DNA of 60,183 bases from Campylobacterota bacterium (GCA_013153475.1 JAADEJ010000086.1:1-60183); one strand, 5' to 3'; numbered from the stretch's first letter, positions 45,435-55,991 are shown. Made by a program: numbers and translations. The notes: generated by a model from the sequence alone, not told the origin.

Positions 45435-46011
45435 GCGCTTCTCCTTTGAAATCGATTTTACATCCATACTCGTCGTCGAGTAGAAGGTTGACGGTACGCG
45501 GTGAACCGTCGAATCCCTTGACGGTCACATTCACTTTGCCGTACCGGAGCAGATCGCGTACCATTTTTTTGGAAAGCATTTTACCCCCGAATCGCTTAAC
45601 GGCATTTTTAAAAACGGTAAATTCGCACCCCTCATCCCAGCGTTCACACCCGTAACCCAATGCCGACTCGATCACATTCGCGCCGCAAAGGGGACAGCGG
45701 CCCAATGATTCGGCCTCGCTGCCTTTTTCAAAATCGATCCGGGGCCGCCACCGACCTTCAACGGGTTGAAGTGAAACCCAGTAGAGACGCTCCGTTCCGT
45801 TTGCCGTGCGAAAAGGCAACTGGGTCGGCCCTTTGAGAATCTTTCTCACTTGTGAAGGGGTCAGGACGGGGTGCCCTATGTGGGCCAGAGCCCGGGTATC
45901 GAGCGTAAAATCACATCCTTCCCGCCAGCGGGAACAGCCGTAAAACCCCTCTTTGGCCGATACCTCCGCGCCGCAGGCGGGGCAGGGGCCCAGTGACGTC
46001 TTTCTTTTCAT
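45427..46011 (-). CDS. Stand-alone topoisomerase C-terminal-type zinc-ribbon protein
   Basis: CPACGAEVSAKEGFYGCSRWREGCDF and CPLCGANVIESALGYGCERWDEGCEF repeats. Confidence 0.75.
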   Translation of the reverse strand: MKRKTSLGPCPACGAEVSAKEGFYGCSRWREGCDFTLDTRALAHIGHPVLTPSQVRKILKGPTQLPFRTANGTERLYWVSLQPVEGRWRPRIDFEKGSEAESLGRCPLCGANVIESALGYGCERWDEGCEFTVFKNAVKRFGGKMLSKKMVRDLLRYGKVNVTVKGFDGSPRTVNLLLDDEYGCKIDFKGEAHG

Positions 46012-46106
46012 GGCGTCATTGTAACGCTTATTTACATAAAAAAGGATTCATAAACGGTAACAAAAGGGTAAAATAGATCTCTGAAAAAATATGGGAAAGG
46101 TGCGTC

Positions 46107-46688
46107 ATGAGACGAGGAATCTGGCTGTTCATTGCCTTGTTGGTAACGACAGGGTGTGCGCCCAAAGCGGTTGAGACGGTTGATGTGTCGCCCTATGCGG
46201 CCAAACCCGCCGCTTTCAAAAAGAGCGGCACCATCTACGTGGGCCACTTTACCGATACGAGGAAAAACAAAAAGATTATCGGCTATATACTTTCTGACGG
46301 GAAGGTAGAAGCGAGGTTGCAGACCCAAACCGATTTTCTCAAATGGTTCAGGCAGGCGCTGGTGGGCGCTTTGAAAGAGGAGGGGTGCAAACTGGTGGAC
46401 AAACGGGTCTACAATGACCAGATCCCCCGTATCTATCTGCATATTGACAAGGTGGAGGCCCGCTATGACCGCGCGCAATTGACCGGCGAGAATCTGAAAA
46501 CGGAGGTCAGGGTTACCCTGCTGCTTTTTCACGGTAAAGATTCCAAAGTGATCAAAAAGATCGGCCTCGTGGAGAAGAAGTGGATTCCACCGGTGGGGGC
46601 TTCCAAAGCGATTGAGAATGCGTTGCAAAAAACCCTTGAACAGGTAGCTGATATGGTGGTGGAGCAGATTGACGCCTACCGCTTTTAA
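46107..46688 (+). CDS. Putative lipoprotein
   Basis: Lipobox-like LVTTGC after a hydrophobic signal. Confidence 0.75.
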   Translation: MRRGIWLFIALLVTTGCAPKAVETVDVSPYAAKPAAFKKSGTIYVGHFTDTRKNKKIIGYILSDGKVEARLQTQTDFLKWFRQALVGALKEEGCKLVDKRVYNDQIPRIYLHIDKVEARYDRAQLTGENLKTEVRVTLLLFHGKDSKVIKKIGLVEKKWIPPVGASKAIENALQKTLEQVADMVVEQIDAYRF

Positions 46689-46712
46689 GGGCGGCGTCAA
46701 TGGGATTTGGGG

Positions 46713-47390
46713 TTATTGAAAAAGGGCCGATCCCACGCGGATCATGTTGGAACCGCAGGCAATAGCCAGCTCAAAATCGCCGCTCATGCCCATGGAGCAG
46801 ATGTCGGCCCCCTCTTTTTGGAGTTTCTCAAAAATTTTGTAGGTGGTCTCGAAACTCTGTTTGACGGCCTCTTTCTCGTCGGTATGGGCGCCGATGGTCA
46901 TGACGCCACGCAAAGAGATATGGGGGCAGGTCTCTTTGATTTTGAGGTAGATATCCTCCGCTTCGTCGGGATCGACGCCCGCTTTTGTGGCTTCCCGGGC
47001 GCTGTTGATCTGCAAAAGGCACGCCATTTGGGTATTTTGATCCGCCAGCCGTTTTTGCAGGGCTTCGGCCAGCTCCAGGGAGTCTAATGAATGCATTAAA
47101 AAGGGGTTGGCGCGAATGAGGTGGTTGATTTTGTTCTTTTGCAGTCGCCCAATAAAGTGCCACTCTATGGGCAGGCTCTCAAGCTTTTCTATCCGCTCCT
47201 GAAGCATCTGCACCCGGCTCTCGCCGAAGGCCCGCTGGCCCAGTTCGTAAAGGGTTTGAATGTGCGCCTCGTCGGTATATTTGCTGACCGCCACAATCTT
47301 GACAATATGGTGTTCACTGCGCTTGATGCGCGCCTCTTCGACCCGCCAGATAAGGCGGTCGAGTCTTTCTCTCATCATCTCTTTATCCAT
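46713..47390 (-). CDS. yggS: YggS/PROSC-family PLP homeostasis protein
   Basis: KIVAVSKYTDEAHI, FGESRVQ, EWHFIGRLQKNKI, SMGMSGDFELAIACGSNMIRVGSALF. Confidence 0.94.
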   Translation of the reverse strand: MDKEMMRERLDRLIWRVEEARIKRSEHHIVKIVAVSKYTDEAHIQTLYELGQRAFGESRVQMLQERIEKLESLPIEWHFIGRLQKNKINHLIRANPFLMHSLDSLELAEALQKRLADQNTQMACLLQINSAREATKAGVDPDEAEDIYLKIKETCPHISLRGVMTIGAHTDEKEAVKQSFETTYKIFEKLQKEGADICSMGMSGDFELAIACGSNMIRVGSALFQ

Positions 47391-48432
47391 GGGTTATCCT
47401 TGCAATATCATTGACAATGGTAAAAAGCATCAGGCTAAGCAGGAGGGCCCAGCCCGCGACAGTGAGACGGTAGACCACCTTTTCGTTGGGCGGACGGCGA
47501 AAGAGCATCTCATACAGGGTGAATATCATGTGGCCGCCGTCCAGGGCCGGGATGGGCAGGAGGTTGAGCACCCCCAGGTTAACCGAAATGAGCGCGGTGA
47601 GGGCAAAGAGCGCCACCAGGCCGTGCTGGGCCGCGTCGGCGGTGACCTGCACAATGGCGATCACCCCGCCCATCTCCTTGGCGGGCACGACGCCCTCTAC
47701 CAGTTTCTGCACGCTTTTGACAATCATCAGCGACGCGTCCACGGTTTGGCGCCATGCGTAGCCGAAGGCCGAAAGGGGATCGTACCGCACCACCGTCAGG
47801 TCGCCCCTTGGGCCGATACCGACCATGCGTCGGCGAATGGTCTCTTTAAAGATATTCTGCGCTTCCAGAACGCGGGGGGTGACGCCGATCTCTTTGAGGG
47901 TGCCGTTTTGATCGACGGTAAAGATCAGCGCCCCTTTGGATTGGCGAATCGTTTGGCTTAGCTCATCCCAGGTGGTGATGGGTTGGCCGTTGATGGCCAG
48001 AATTTTGTCACCGGCACGCAGTCCCGCCTCCGCGGCGGGGGAGTGGGGTTGCACCATACCCACCACCGGTTTGTAGGCGTTGGCGCCCATGAGGGCGATG
48101 GCATAGTAGAGGAAAAAGGCCAACACAAAGTTAAAAAGCGGGCCGCCCAGCAAAATGAGCAGGCGTTGCCAGGGCGGTTTGACGGTGTAGCTGTCAGGAT
48201 CCGTGCTGGTTTTGGTAGGGTCGGCGTCATCCTGGCCCTTCATCTTCACATAACCGCCCAACGGGACGGCGCTGAGGGCGTACTCCGTATCGCCTACCGT
48301 TTTGGAGAAAACCACCTTGCCAAAACCGATGGAAAAGCGCTCCACCCGCACCCCGAAAAGGCGGGCAAAAAGGAAATGGCCCAATTCGTGAAAAAAGATG
48401 AGGAAAGAGAGGACGAGTAATGAGACGATCAT
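47383..48432 (-). CDS. rseP: Site-2 protease (RseP-like)
   Basis: FFHELGHFLFARLFGVRVERFSIGFG, PDZ 'GLRAGDKILAINGQPI', NLLPIPALDGGH. Confidence 0.95.
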   Translation of the reverse strand: MIVSLLVLSFLIFFHELGHFLFARLFGVRVERFSIGFGKVVFSKTVGDTEYALSAVPLGGYVKMKGQDDADPTKTSTDPDSYTVKPPWQRLLILLGGPLFNFVLAFFLYYAIALMGANAYKPVVGMVQPHSPAAEAGLRAGDKILAINGQPITTWDELSQTIRQSKGALIFTVDQNGTLKEIGVTPRVLEAQNIFKETIRRRMVGIGPRGDLTVVRYDPLSAFGYAWRQTVDASLMIVKSVQKLVEGVVPAKEMGGVIAIVQVTADAAQHGLVALFALTALISVNLGVLNLLPIPALDGGHMIFTLYEMLFRRPPNEKVVYRLTVAGWALLLSLMLFTIVNDIARITHG

Positions 48433-48506
48433 GCCCACACGGCACCCCCATCGATGTTGTTCAATCCCCGTTTGCTCTCGCAGGGCGCACTGCGGTTGAC
48501 CAACAT

Positions 48507-49055
48507 CTATTGCCCCCTCACGTAATCGCGTACATACTCATAGCCGCTATACAGCGTTATGGCCACCGCCAGCCACAACAACGCACTGCCGCCGGGCCAG
48601 TTCATGGTCAAAAAGCCGATGGCCACCATCTGCACGACGGTCTTGACCTTGCCCGTCCAGGAGGCGGCCACATCTTTGCCCTCTTCGGCGATGGCCACCC
48701 GAAGGCCCGTAATGAAAAACTCCCGGGTGAGAATCAGGTAGATGGCAAAGGCGTCGGCGCGGCCCAGCAACATCAGCCCCAAAAAGGCGGCCAGGGTGAG
48801 CATCTTGTCCGCCAGCGGGTCGATAATCTTGCCAAGTTGGGTCATCTGGTCGCACTGTCTGGCAATGTAGCCGTCAAAAAAGTCGGTCACGCTGGCCAGC
48901 ACGAAAACAAGCGCTGAAAAGTAGTCAAGCCAGCTTGCGTGTATGCCGCTTAACGGCGCGCTGTCGCGGTAGGCCAGAAGCCAGAGCATCAGCGGCGCCA
49001 TCAGCAAGCGGGAGAAGGCGAGCAGGTTGGGAAGGTTCAGGGCCCCTTTGGTCAT
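48507..49055 (-). CDS. pgsA: CDP-diacylglycerol-glycerol-3-phosphate 3-phosphatidyltransferase
   Basis: CDP-alcohol phosphotransferase motif: DFFDGYIARQCDQMTQLGKIIDPLADK. Confidence 0.93.
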   Translation of the reverse strand: MTKGALNLPNLLAFSRLLMAPLMLWLLAYRDSAPLSGIHASWLDYFSALVFVLASVTDFFDGYIARQCDQMTQLGKIIDPLADKMLTLAAFLGLMLLGRADAFAIYLILTREFFITGLRVAIAEEGKDVAASWTGKVKTVVQMVAIGFLTMNWPGGSALLWLAVAITLYSGYEYVRDYVRGQ

Positions 49056-49843
49056 TGAAAACTGGTGCCCCCGTCAATAACGATGGTCTGGCCCGTCAGC
49101 CAGCCGCACTCGTCGGTGCAGAGGAAATAGCACATACCGGCCAGGTCTTCGGGCAGACCCATGCGGCTAAGGGGCGAGCGGGCGACGACCTCGGCCTTGA
49201 CCTCTTCATAGTTGGGGAATTTCTTGAGCGCGTCGGTATCGATGGGGCCGCCGCTGACGGCGTTGACGCGAATGCCTTTTTCACCCAGCTCCGCCGCGGC
49301 GTACTTGACCATGGTCTCTACCGAGGCCTTGGCGCTTCCGTGGCCGGCGTAGTTGGGGGTATAGACCAGGTTGCCGGTGGAGCTGAGGCTGATGATGGCG
49401 CCGCCGCCCACCTTTTCCATCCGCTTGGCCGCCTCCTGGGCGCCGACCACAAAAGCCAGCACCGTGGCGGTGTGGATGTTGCAAAGCCCTTTGGGTTTAA
49501 GACGCATAAAGGGGCCAAATCCGCCCACGACGGGCCGGCCGGAGATGATGGCGTTGGAGATGAAGTAATCAACCCGGTCAAAATCCTCGTCTATCTCTTT
49601 AAAGAGGTCTTTGTAGGTTTCGGGCTCCAAAATGTTCAGATGGTAGGCCTTGGCCTTGATGCCGTGCTTTTGACTTACATCCTCGGCAATCTTTTGGGCC
49701 TCTTCGGCGTTGGAGTTGTAGGTAAAGGCCACGTCGCAACCGGCTTGGGCGAAGCGGTAGAGAATGGCTTTGCCGATGCCCCGTGTGGCACCGCTGATAA
49801 CAAGGGTACGTCCCTTCATGCTTTGACAGGTCTGGCTCATCAT
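49052..49843 (-). CDS. Short-chain dehydrogenase, FabL-like enoyl-ACP reductase candidate
   Basis: SGATRGIGKAI, 'QEAAKRMEKVGGGAIISLSSTG', VNAVSGGPIDTDALKKFPN, resembles FabL. Confidence 0.75.
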   Translation of the reverse strand: MMSQTCQSMKGRTLVISGATRGIGKAILYRFAQAGCDVAFTYNSNAEEAQKIAEDVSQKHGIKAKAYHLNILEPETYKDLFKEIDEDFDRVDYFISNAIISGRPVVGGFGPFMRLKPKGLCNIHTATVLAFVVGAQEAAKRMEKVGGGAIISLSSTGNLVYTPNYAGHGSAKASVETMVKYAAAELGEKGIRVNAVSGGPIDTDALKKFPNYEEVKAEVVARSPLSRMGLPEDLAGMCYFLCTDECGWLTGQTIVIDGGTSFQ

Positions 49844-49850
49844 CTCTCCT

Positions 49851-50744
49851 TTAGAGTGTGGGAATATCGTATTGTTCTAAAACCGCCTCGATACGGCGCA
49901 TATTTTCGCTACTCGGCGCTACAAGGGGCAGGCGGTACTCCAGCGTCTCAATGAGTCCTGCCAGGTACATGGCCGCCTTGACGGGAATGGGGTTGGATTC
50001 GACAAACATCACCTTGTTCATGTCGTACAATGCGTCACTGACGGCTTTGGACCCAGCGAAATCGCCTTTTTGGGCGGAATGTACCAGGTGGGCGATGCGG
50101 TTGGGCAAGAGGTTGGATGTGACGGAGATACACCCCTCGCCGCCGGTAGCCATAATGGGGTAGTTGATGGCATCGTCGCCGCTGATAACCGCCAGGTCGG
50201 GCCGTTTGGCTTTCAGTAACAAGGCGCGCTCCATGGAGCCGGTAGCCTCTTTGACGGCGTAGATGTTAGGGATGTCATCAAAGAGCCTGAAGACGGTTTC
50301 GGGGGCGATATCCAGCCCCGTTCGGCCGGGGACGTTGTAGAGCATTACCGGAATCTCCACCGCCTCGGCAATGGCCTTGTAGTGCTCGTAAATGCCCTGT
50401 TGGGTCGGCTTGTTGTAGTAGGGGCAGACCGAAAGGATGGCGTCCGCGCCAGCCTTTTGGGCAAAAAGGGCCAGGTCGATCGCTTCGTGGGTGGCGTTGG
50501 AGCCCGCGCCCGCTACCACTTTGACGGGCGTGCCCTTGCAGACGGCCACGGCGGTTTCGATACACGCTTTATGCTCATCGTGGCTGAGCGTGGCGCTCTC
50601 GCCCGTGGTGCCGACGGGCACCACCGCGTCGATGCCGTGCCTGATCTGCCGCTCAATCAGGGCGGCAAAACGCTCGTGGTCGACTTTGCCGTTTTTAAAA
50701 GGGGTGACAAGCGCCGTCATGGCGCCGGTAATGGAAGGGTTCAT
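49851..50744 (-). CDS. dapA: 4-hydroxy-tetrahydrodipicolinate synthase
   Basis: [48 protein letters not shown]. Confidence 0.97.
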   Translation of the reverse strand: MNPSITGAMTALVTPFKNGKVDHERFAALIERQIRHGIDAVVPVGTTGESATLSHDEHKACIETAVAVCKGTPVKVVAGAGSNATHEAIDLALFAQKAGADAILSVCPYYNKPTQQGIYEHYKAIAEAVEIPVMLYNVPGRTGLDIAPETVFRLFDDIPNIYAVKEATGSMERALLLKAKRPDLAVISGDDAINYPIMATGGEGCISVTSNLLPNRIAHLVHSAQKGDFAGSKAVSDALYDMNKVMFVESNPIPVKAAMYLAGLIETLEYRLPLVAPSSENMRRIEAVLEQYDIPTL

Positions 50745-52087
50745 CGCTCTTTTTTCTCCTCTTGCTTTTCGTGTCGTTTACGTAAAATCACGGTGGTACT
50801 GTGCGCTTTTTGCAGGTAGGTCTGGGCGACGCGCTTGATGTCGTCGGGGGTGAGCGCCTCAATGGCCTCCTCATAGCGAAGCAGTGGCGAAATGTCGCCT
50901 CTTGCCAGGTAGGAGCCGAAAAGATCGGCCACCTGGCTTGAGTTTTCCATACCGAAAACAAAGTCGGCTTTGGTATTGACTTTTACCTTTTGTAACTCTT
51001 TTTGGCTTACGCCATTCTTTTTGATCTGCGTAATCTGCTCCCAGATCGCTTTTTCGACCTCTTCGGCCTTGACGCCGGGGTTGCAGACGGCCAGAAAGAG
51101 AAAGACGCCGGGATCTTTGAGCTCCATGTTGTAGGCGTAGAGCTGGTTGACCAGCTTGCGTTTGTCTACCAGCTCCTCTACCAACCGGCTGCTTTTACCC
51201 GAACTTAGCAGTTCGCTTAGCGCCGAGAGGGCGGGCTGGTCGGGGTGGGTGAAGTCGGGGATGGGAAAGGTGATGGCCAGCATCTGCACTTCGCTCTCTT
51301 TGAAGATCTCCAACCGTTTGGGGCCGTCGGGTTCGGGCTCGACCTGGTGAACCTTTGGAATATCGCCGTGGTTGGGGATGGCGGCAAACTCTTTTTTCGC
51401 CGCCTCAAAGACCGCTTCGGGCTCTATGTCGCCGGCGACGACAATGATGGCGTTTTTGGGCTGGTAGTAGGTTTGATGGAATTGTCGGATATCCTCGATG
51501 GTCCAGTTTTGGATATCTTTCATAAACCCGATGGGCGTCCAGTGGTATGGGTGATAGATGTAGGCGTTGTTAAAAAGCCGGAAGTAGAGGTAGCCCGTGG
51601 GGTTGTTGTCGGTGCGCCATCGCCGCTCTTCGGCCACCACCTTGCGCTCGGGCTGAAACTCTTCGTCGCTGAGTTTGAGGTTGGCCATCATGTCGGCAAA
51701 GAGCGCCAGCGATTTTTGCAGGTTGCGGCTGGCCCCCTTAATGAAGTAGTGGGTGTAGTCAAAACCCGTTGAGGCGTTGTCTACGCCGCCCATGCGCTTG
51801 ACAATCTGGTCAAACTCGCCGGCTTTCATATGCTCGGTCGATTTGAAGTTCATGTGCTCAAGCATATGGGCGATGCCGGATTTGCCCATTACCTCGTTGC
51901 GACTTCCGACTTTGTAGAAGATGTCGGCGGTAATGACCCCACTGCCGTTTTGCATGGGTATGGCCACCACCTCCAGCCCGTTGGGGAGGGTTTGGGTGTA
52001 GTATTTGGGAAGAGAGCTTGCCATCAGGGCTCCTGTCAGGAAGGTAAAAAGTAAAAGGTAAAAGGTAAAAGGTTTTTTTCGGATCAT
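50741..52087 (-). CDS. M16-family zinc peptidase, secreted
   Basis: [19 protein letters not shown] inverted HXXEH motif; signal peptide [23 protein letters not shown]. Confidence 0.92.
   Translation of the reverse strand: MIRKKPFTFYLLLFTFLTGALMASSLPKYYTQTLPNGLEVVAIPMQNGSGVITADIFYKVGSRNEVMGKSGIAHMLEHMNFKSTEHMKAGEFDQIVKRMGGVDNASTGFDYTHYFIKGASRNLQKSLALFADMMANLKLSDEEFQPERKVVAEERRWRTDNNPTGYLYFRLFNNAYIYHPYHWTPIGFMKDIQNWTIEDIRQFHQTYYQPKNAIIVVAGDIEPEAVFEAAKKEFAAIPNHGDIPKVHQVEPEPDGPKRLEIFKESEVQMLAITFPIPDFTHPDQPALSALSELLSSGKSSRLVEELVDKRKLVNQLYAYNMELKDPGVFLFLAVCNPGVKAEEVEKAIWEQITQIKKNGVSQKELQKVKVNTKADFVFGMENSSQVADLFGSYLARGDISPLLRYEEAIEALTPDDIKRVAQTYLQKAHSTTVILRKRHEKQEEKKER
52045..52072 (-). repeat. Heptanucleotide tandem repeat (CCTTTTA)3CTTTTTA within the M16 peptidase signal-peptide codons
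   Basis: Minus strand CCTTTTACCTTTTACCTTTTACTTTTTA read directly; same units as at 21898-21925. Confidence 0.9.
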
Positions 52088-53139
52088 TTGCGGTCGGCTC
52101 CGATTGCTTCGGTGATGTTTTTGAAGCCTTCGCGCTCCAGCAGGTGCAGGAGGGTTTGGTTGATAAGGCCCGGCAGTTCGGGGCCGCGGTAGACGAGGCC
52201 GGTGAGCACCTGCACCAGGCTCGCCCCCGCCTTGATGCGGCGGAAAGCCTCATACCCGCTGTCGATCCCGCCCACGGAGATCAGAACCGTGCGCCCAAAA
52301 AGCTCTTTGGCGACGGCCTCGAAAATTTGAAAGCTCTTTTCGCGGATCACCCGGCCGCTTAGGCCCCCCCGGTCAACGGGATCGGGAACCAGCGAGTAGT
52401 CGATGCTGGTGTTTGTGGCCACGATGCCCTCAGCACCCGCTTCAACCGCCTTGACGCACAGGCTTACCGCTGTCTCTTCGCTCATATCGGGGGCGATTTT
52501 AAGCAATATGGGCTTGTCGGTTATCTCTTTGGCCATGGCAAACAACTCGCCGATGAAGGCTTCGTTTTGCAGATCTCTAAGGCCCGGCGTGTTGGGGGAG
52601 GAGAGATTGATAACCAGGTAGTCGGCGATGTCGCCGAAAGCCCTTAGCCCCCGCTCATAATCTTTAAGCGCTTCGCTTTCGGGGGTGGTTTTGTTCTTGC
52701 CGATATTCACGCCCACGGGAATGGAGAACGGACGCTGGCTCAGCAGGGTGGCGCGGGCCGCTTCGGCACCGCGGTTGTTGAATCCCATGGCGTTTTGCAA
52801 AGACTCTTTGTCAATGTGGCGCCAGATGCGCGGGCGCGGGTTGCCCGGCTGGGGGCGGGGGGTGAGGGTGCCCACTTCGCTAAAACCGAATCCAAGTTCG
52901 GCCATGGCGCCGACCAGTTCGCCCTCTTTGTCAAATCCCGCCGCCAATCCCACGGGGTTGGGGAAACGGACCCCAAAGAGCTCCTGACCTAGGCGCGGGT
53001 CCTCTACCTTTTTGTGGGGAATAAGAGAAAAGAGCGGCGTGAAACGCTGGGCGCCTTTGAGGACGCCGGCCACCATATGGTGGGCCGTTTCGGGGTCAAG
53101 CTTGAAAAGCAGGGGTTTGAGGCGTTGGTAGTCGATCAC
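52084..53139 (-). CDS. pyrD: Dihydroorotate dehydrogenase (quinone), class 2
   Basis: FPNPVGLAAGFDKEGE, VNLSSPNTPGLRDLQ, GGLSGRVI, ISVGGIDSGYEAFRRIKAGASLVQ. Confidence 0.96.
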   Translation of the reverse strand: MIDYQRLKPLLFKLDPETAHHMVAGVLKGAQRFTPLFSLIPHKKVEDPRLGQELFGVRFPNPVGLAAGFDKEGELVGAMAELGFGFSEVGTLTPRPQPGNPRPRIWRHIDKESLQNAMGFNNRGAEAARATLLSQRPFSIPVGVNIGKNKTTPESEALKDYERGLRAFGDIADYLVINLSSPNTPGLRDLQNEAFIGELFAMAKEITDKPILLKIAPDMSEETAVSLCVKAVEAGAEGIVATNTSIDYSLVPDPVDRGGLSGRVIREKSFQIFEAVAKELFGRTVLISVGGIDSGYEAFRRIKAGASLVQVLTGLVYRGPELPGLINQTLLHLLEREGFKNITEAIGADRK

Positions 53140-53176
53140 GGCGCTCCTTTTTGGATTAGATTATACAAAAAAGAGT

Positions 53177-54595
53177 CTAACAAGAGGTTGAGAGCGTCTC
53201 ATCTTTCTCCCAGACGGTGCCGTTGGGCGTGTCCATCAGGCGGATACCCATGTTTGTTAGCTCTTCTCTTATGGCGTCGGCTGTGGCGAAGTCTTTGGCT
53301 TTTTTGGCTTCGGCGCGTCGGGCAATGAGCGATTCGATCTGCTCTTTCGTCGCGTCGTCGACGCCGTGCTGGAAGCGGCGGTAGGCATCCTGCGTGCCGA
53401 TGCCAAGCAGGTCACCCAGGAAATTGATATTACCCAATATGGCCCGTTTGGCGGGTTTGTTTTTGGGGTCGTTGTCAAGCGTTTCGTTGGCCTGCGTGAT
53501 CATGGCGTCCACCTCGGCCAGAGCTTTGGAGATGTTAAGATCATCCGCCAAAGCCTCCAGAAGGGCCGATTTAAAAGCCGCGTCCGCCTCGCCCGCTTTT
53601 TGGCCGTAGAGCCGTTTTTTTAGGCGATAGAGCCTGTCCAGCCGCTTTTTGGCCGAGAGCAGATCCTCTTCGTTGAAGTTGAAATCGGCCCGGTAGTGGG
53701 TAGAGAGCAGGTAAAAGCGTAAACTCTCGCCGTCGTAGATTTTGAGGGCGTCTTTAATAAAAAAACTGTTCCCAAGGCTCTTGCTCATCTTTTCCCCGTC
53801 AATGCGCACAAAGCCGTTGTGCATCCAGTATTTGGCCAGTTTTCTGCCCGAGGCGCAACGGCTCTGGGCCGCTTCGTTTTCATGGTGGGGAAAGAAGAGA
53901 TCGGCCCCGCCGCCGTGGATGTCGATCTGGTATTCGCCCTCTTCGTAGGCCAGGTGCTTGGCGATCATGGCCGAGCACTCGATATGCCACCCCGGCCGGC
54001 CCCGTCCCAAAGCGGAGTCGTAGCAGACATCTTCTGTTTTGCACGCTTTCCAGAGCGCGAAATCCCGGCTGTGGCGCTTGCCCTCTTCGTGCTCGATACG
54101 GGCGCGCGCCTCCTCCTCGTCGCCGCAACGGCGTGAGAGGGTGCAGTAGTCGGGATCTTTGGCGGTGTCAAACCAGACGCCGTTGTCACTTTGGTAGGCG
54201 TACCCTTTCTCCAGCAGGGTTTGGACCATACGCTCAATGGCGTCAAGCGATTGGGTCGCTTTGGGGGCGATGTCGGGCGGCAAAACGCCCAGCGCCGACA
54301 TATCCTCCCTGAAGCGGCGGGTGTAATACTCGGTGATGCTTTCGACACTTTCGCCGCTTTGCAGGTGTTTTTGGATGATCTTGTCGTCGATGTCGGTGAT
54401 GTTGCTCACAAACGTGACCTTGTAGCCCAGCGCCGTGAGGGTGCGCCTAAGCAGGTCAAACGCCACGGCGCTTCGGGCGTGGCCCAGGTGGGCGTCGTCG
54501 TAGACCGTGGGGCCGCAGACGTAGATACGGGCTTCTCCCGCTTTAACAGGCTCAAAAGGGCGTTTGCGTTTTGAAACCGAATCATAAATAACCAT
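53177..54595 (-). CDS. cysS: Cysteinyl-tRNA synthetase
   Basis: CGPTVYDDAHLGHAR, GWHIECSAM, KMSKSLGN. Confidence 0.96.
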   Translation of the reverse strand: MVIYDSVSKRKRPFEPVKAGEARIYVCGPTVYDDAHLGHARSAVAFDLLRRTLTALGYKVTFVSNITDIDDKIIQKHLQSGESVESITEYYTRRFREDMSALGVLPPDIAPKATQSLDAIERMVQTLLEKGYAYQSDNGVWFDTAKDPDYCTLSRRCGDEEEARARIEHEEGKRHSRDFALWKACKTEDVCYDSALGRGRPGWHIECSAMIAKHLAYEEGEYQIDIHGGGADLFFPHHENEAAQSRCASGRKLAKYWMHNGFVRIDGEKMSKSLGNSFFIKDALKIYDGESLRFYLLSTHYRADFNFNEEDLLSAKKRLDRLYRLKKRLYGQKAGEADAAFKSALLEALADDLNISKALAEVDAMITQANETLDNDPKNKPAKRAILGNINFLGDLLGIGTQDAYRRFQHGVDDATKEQIESLIARRAEAKKAKDFATADAIREELTNMGIRLMDTPNGTVWEKDETLSTSC

Positions 54596-55991
54596 GCAGT
54601 GCCGCCTTGATACCCCAGGCCGCAAGGGCGCTAAACAGCGTAAACCCTAACGCGTGGGGGATATATTTGGAGCGCATTATATCCAAAACCCTCTCTCCTC
54701 CCACCGCCTTGAGGGTGAGCCAAAAGAGCACCCAGCCCCCCAGGCTGGAGGCCAGCGCCAGCCCGGGGGCGGCCAGCGGGGCGATAAGGAGCAAAGAGAG
54801 CGCGATGTTGACGCCCAGGGATTTGGAGGCAATCATTGCCGCCTCTTTCTGGCGGTTGTCGGCATAGAGCCACAAAGAGAAAAGTTTGGCCAGCCCGAAA
54901 GGCAGGAGCCCGGCGATGTAGCCCAGCAGAATAAGCGCCGTCTCTTTGGTGTCGGCCGTGCCGAAAGCCCCCCGCTCAAAGAGGAGTTTGACAATTTCGG
55001 TATGCAGTACCAGTGTGACCGCCGTCGCGCCGCCCAGAAGTCCCAGTAAAAGGGCGAAAGCGCGGCGGGAGGCGGTGACGGCCTCTTGGACCCTGCCGGC
55101 TTTGAGCGCCCGGGTGACGGAGGGAAAGAGGGCCGTGGCCGCCGCCGTGGCAAAGAGTGCCAGCGGAAGCTGGAAAAGGCGGTTGGCGTAGAAGAGGTGG
55201 CTGATGGCTCCGCTGTTGAGAAAAGAGGCCAGCCAGGTGTCCACGAAAGCGGCAAGCTGGGCCGTGGAGTTGCCCAGCACCGCCGGCAAAAAGGCGCCGT
55301 GGAAGGTGCGCAGTTCGGTTTGGATCTTCTCCTGTTGGGATTTCAGCTTCCCAAACGCCGCAATCAGCGACTGCCAGATGCCAAGGCGTCGGGCCATCCA
55401 TATATGAAGGGCCACCTGCGCCGCGCCGCCCGCGAGTACCGCCCAGCTCAACGCGTGCACGATCTTGAGCGGTTCTTCGTGCCGAAAGAGCAGGAGGGCG
55501 GTGATCATGGCGATATTGAGCAAAGAGGTGCCAAAAGCGGTGACGGCGTAGTGCTCCTTGTTTTGAAGCAGGGCGGCCAGGAAGGCGACGACGAAAATGA
55601 GGTCCAGGTAGTAGAAGTTGATGGCCACCAGCGGCGAGGCCAGCGCGACGGTTTTGGCGTCAAAGCCCATGGCCACCGCTTTGGTAACCCAGGGGCTAAA
55701 GAGCGTTACCGCCAGCGAAAGAGCCAAAAGCAGAAGCAAAAAGCGTTTAAACAGGGCCACAGCGAAAAGATCCGGGTGGTCGGAGCGGACGTAGTTGGGC
55801 AGAAAGCTTTGGGTAAAGGCCCCTTCGGCAAAGATACGCCGAAAGAGGTTGGGGAGTTTGAAGGCGACAAAGAGGATGTCGGAGTAGATATTGGCCCCCA
55901 GAATCGACGCCATGAGAAGATCACGCAAAAAGCCGAATACCCGGGAGGTCATGATGCCGGCCGAGTTGGTAAAAAAGGAGCGAAGACGCAT
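54582..55991 (-). CDS. murJ: Lipid II flippase MurJ/MviN
   Basis: N-terminus MMTSRVFGFLRDLLMASILGA-type segment (GIMTSRVFGFLRD), FRRIFAEGAFTQSFLPNY. Confidence 0.95.
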   Translation of the reverse strand: MRLRSFFTNSAGIMTSRVFGFLRDLLMASILGANIYSDILFVAFKLPNLFRRIFAEGAFTQSFLPNYVRSDHPDLFAVALFKRFLLLLLALSLAVTLFSPWVTKAVAMGFDAKTVALASPLVAINFYYLDLIFVVAFLAALLQNKEHYAVTAFGTSLLNIAMITALLLFRHEEPLKIVHALSWAVLAGGAAQVALHIWMARRLGIWQSLIAAFGKLKSQQEKIQTELRTFHGAFLPAVLGNSTAQLAAFVDTWLASFLNSGAISHLFYANRLFQLPLALFATAAATALFPSVTRALKAGRVQEAVTASRRAFALLLGLLGGATAVTLVLHTEIVKLLFERGAFGTADTKETALILLGYIAGLLPFGLAKLFSLWLYADNRQKEAAMIASKSLGVNIALSLLLIAPLAAPGLALASSLGGWVLFWLTLKAVGGERVLDIMRSKYIPHALGFTLFSALAAWGIKAALHGYL

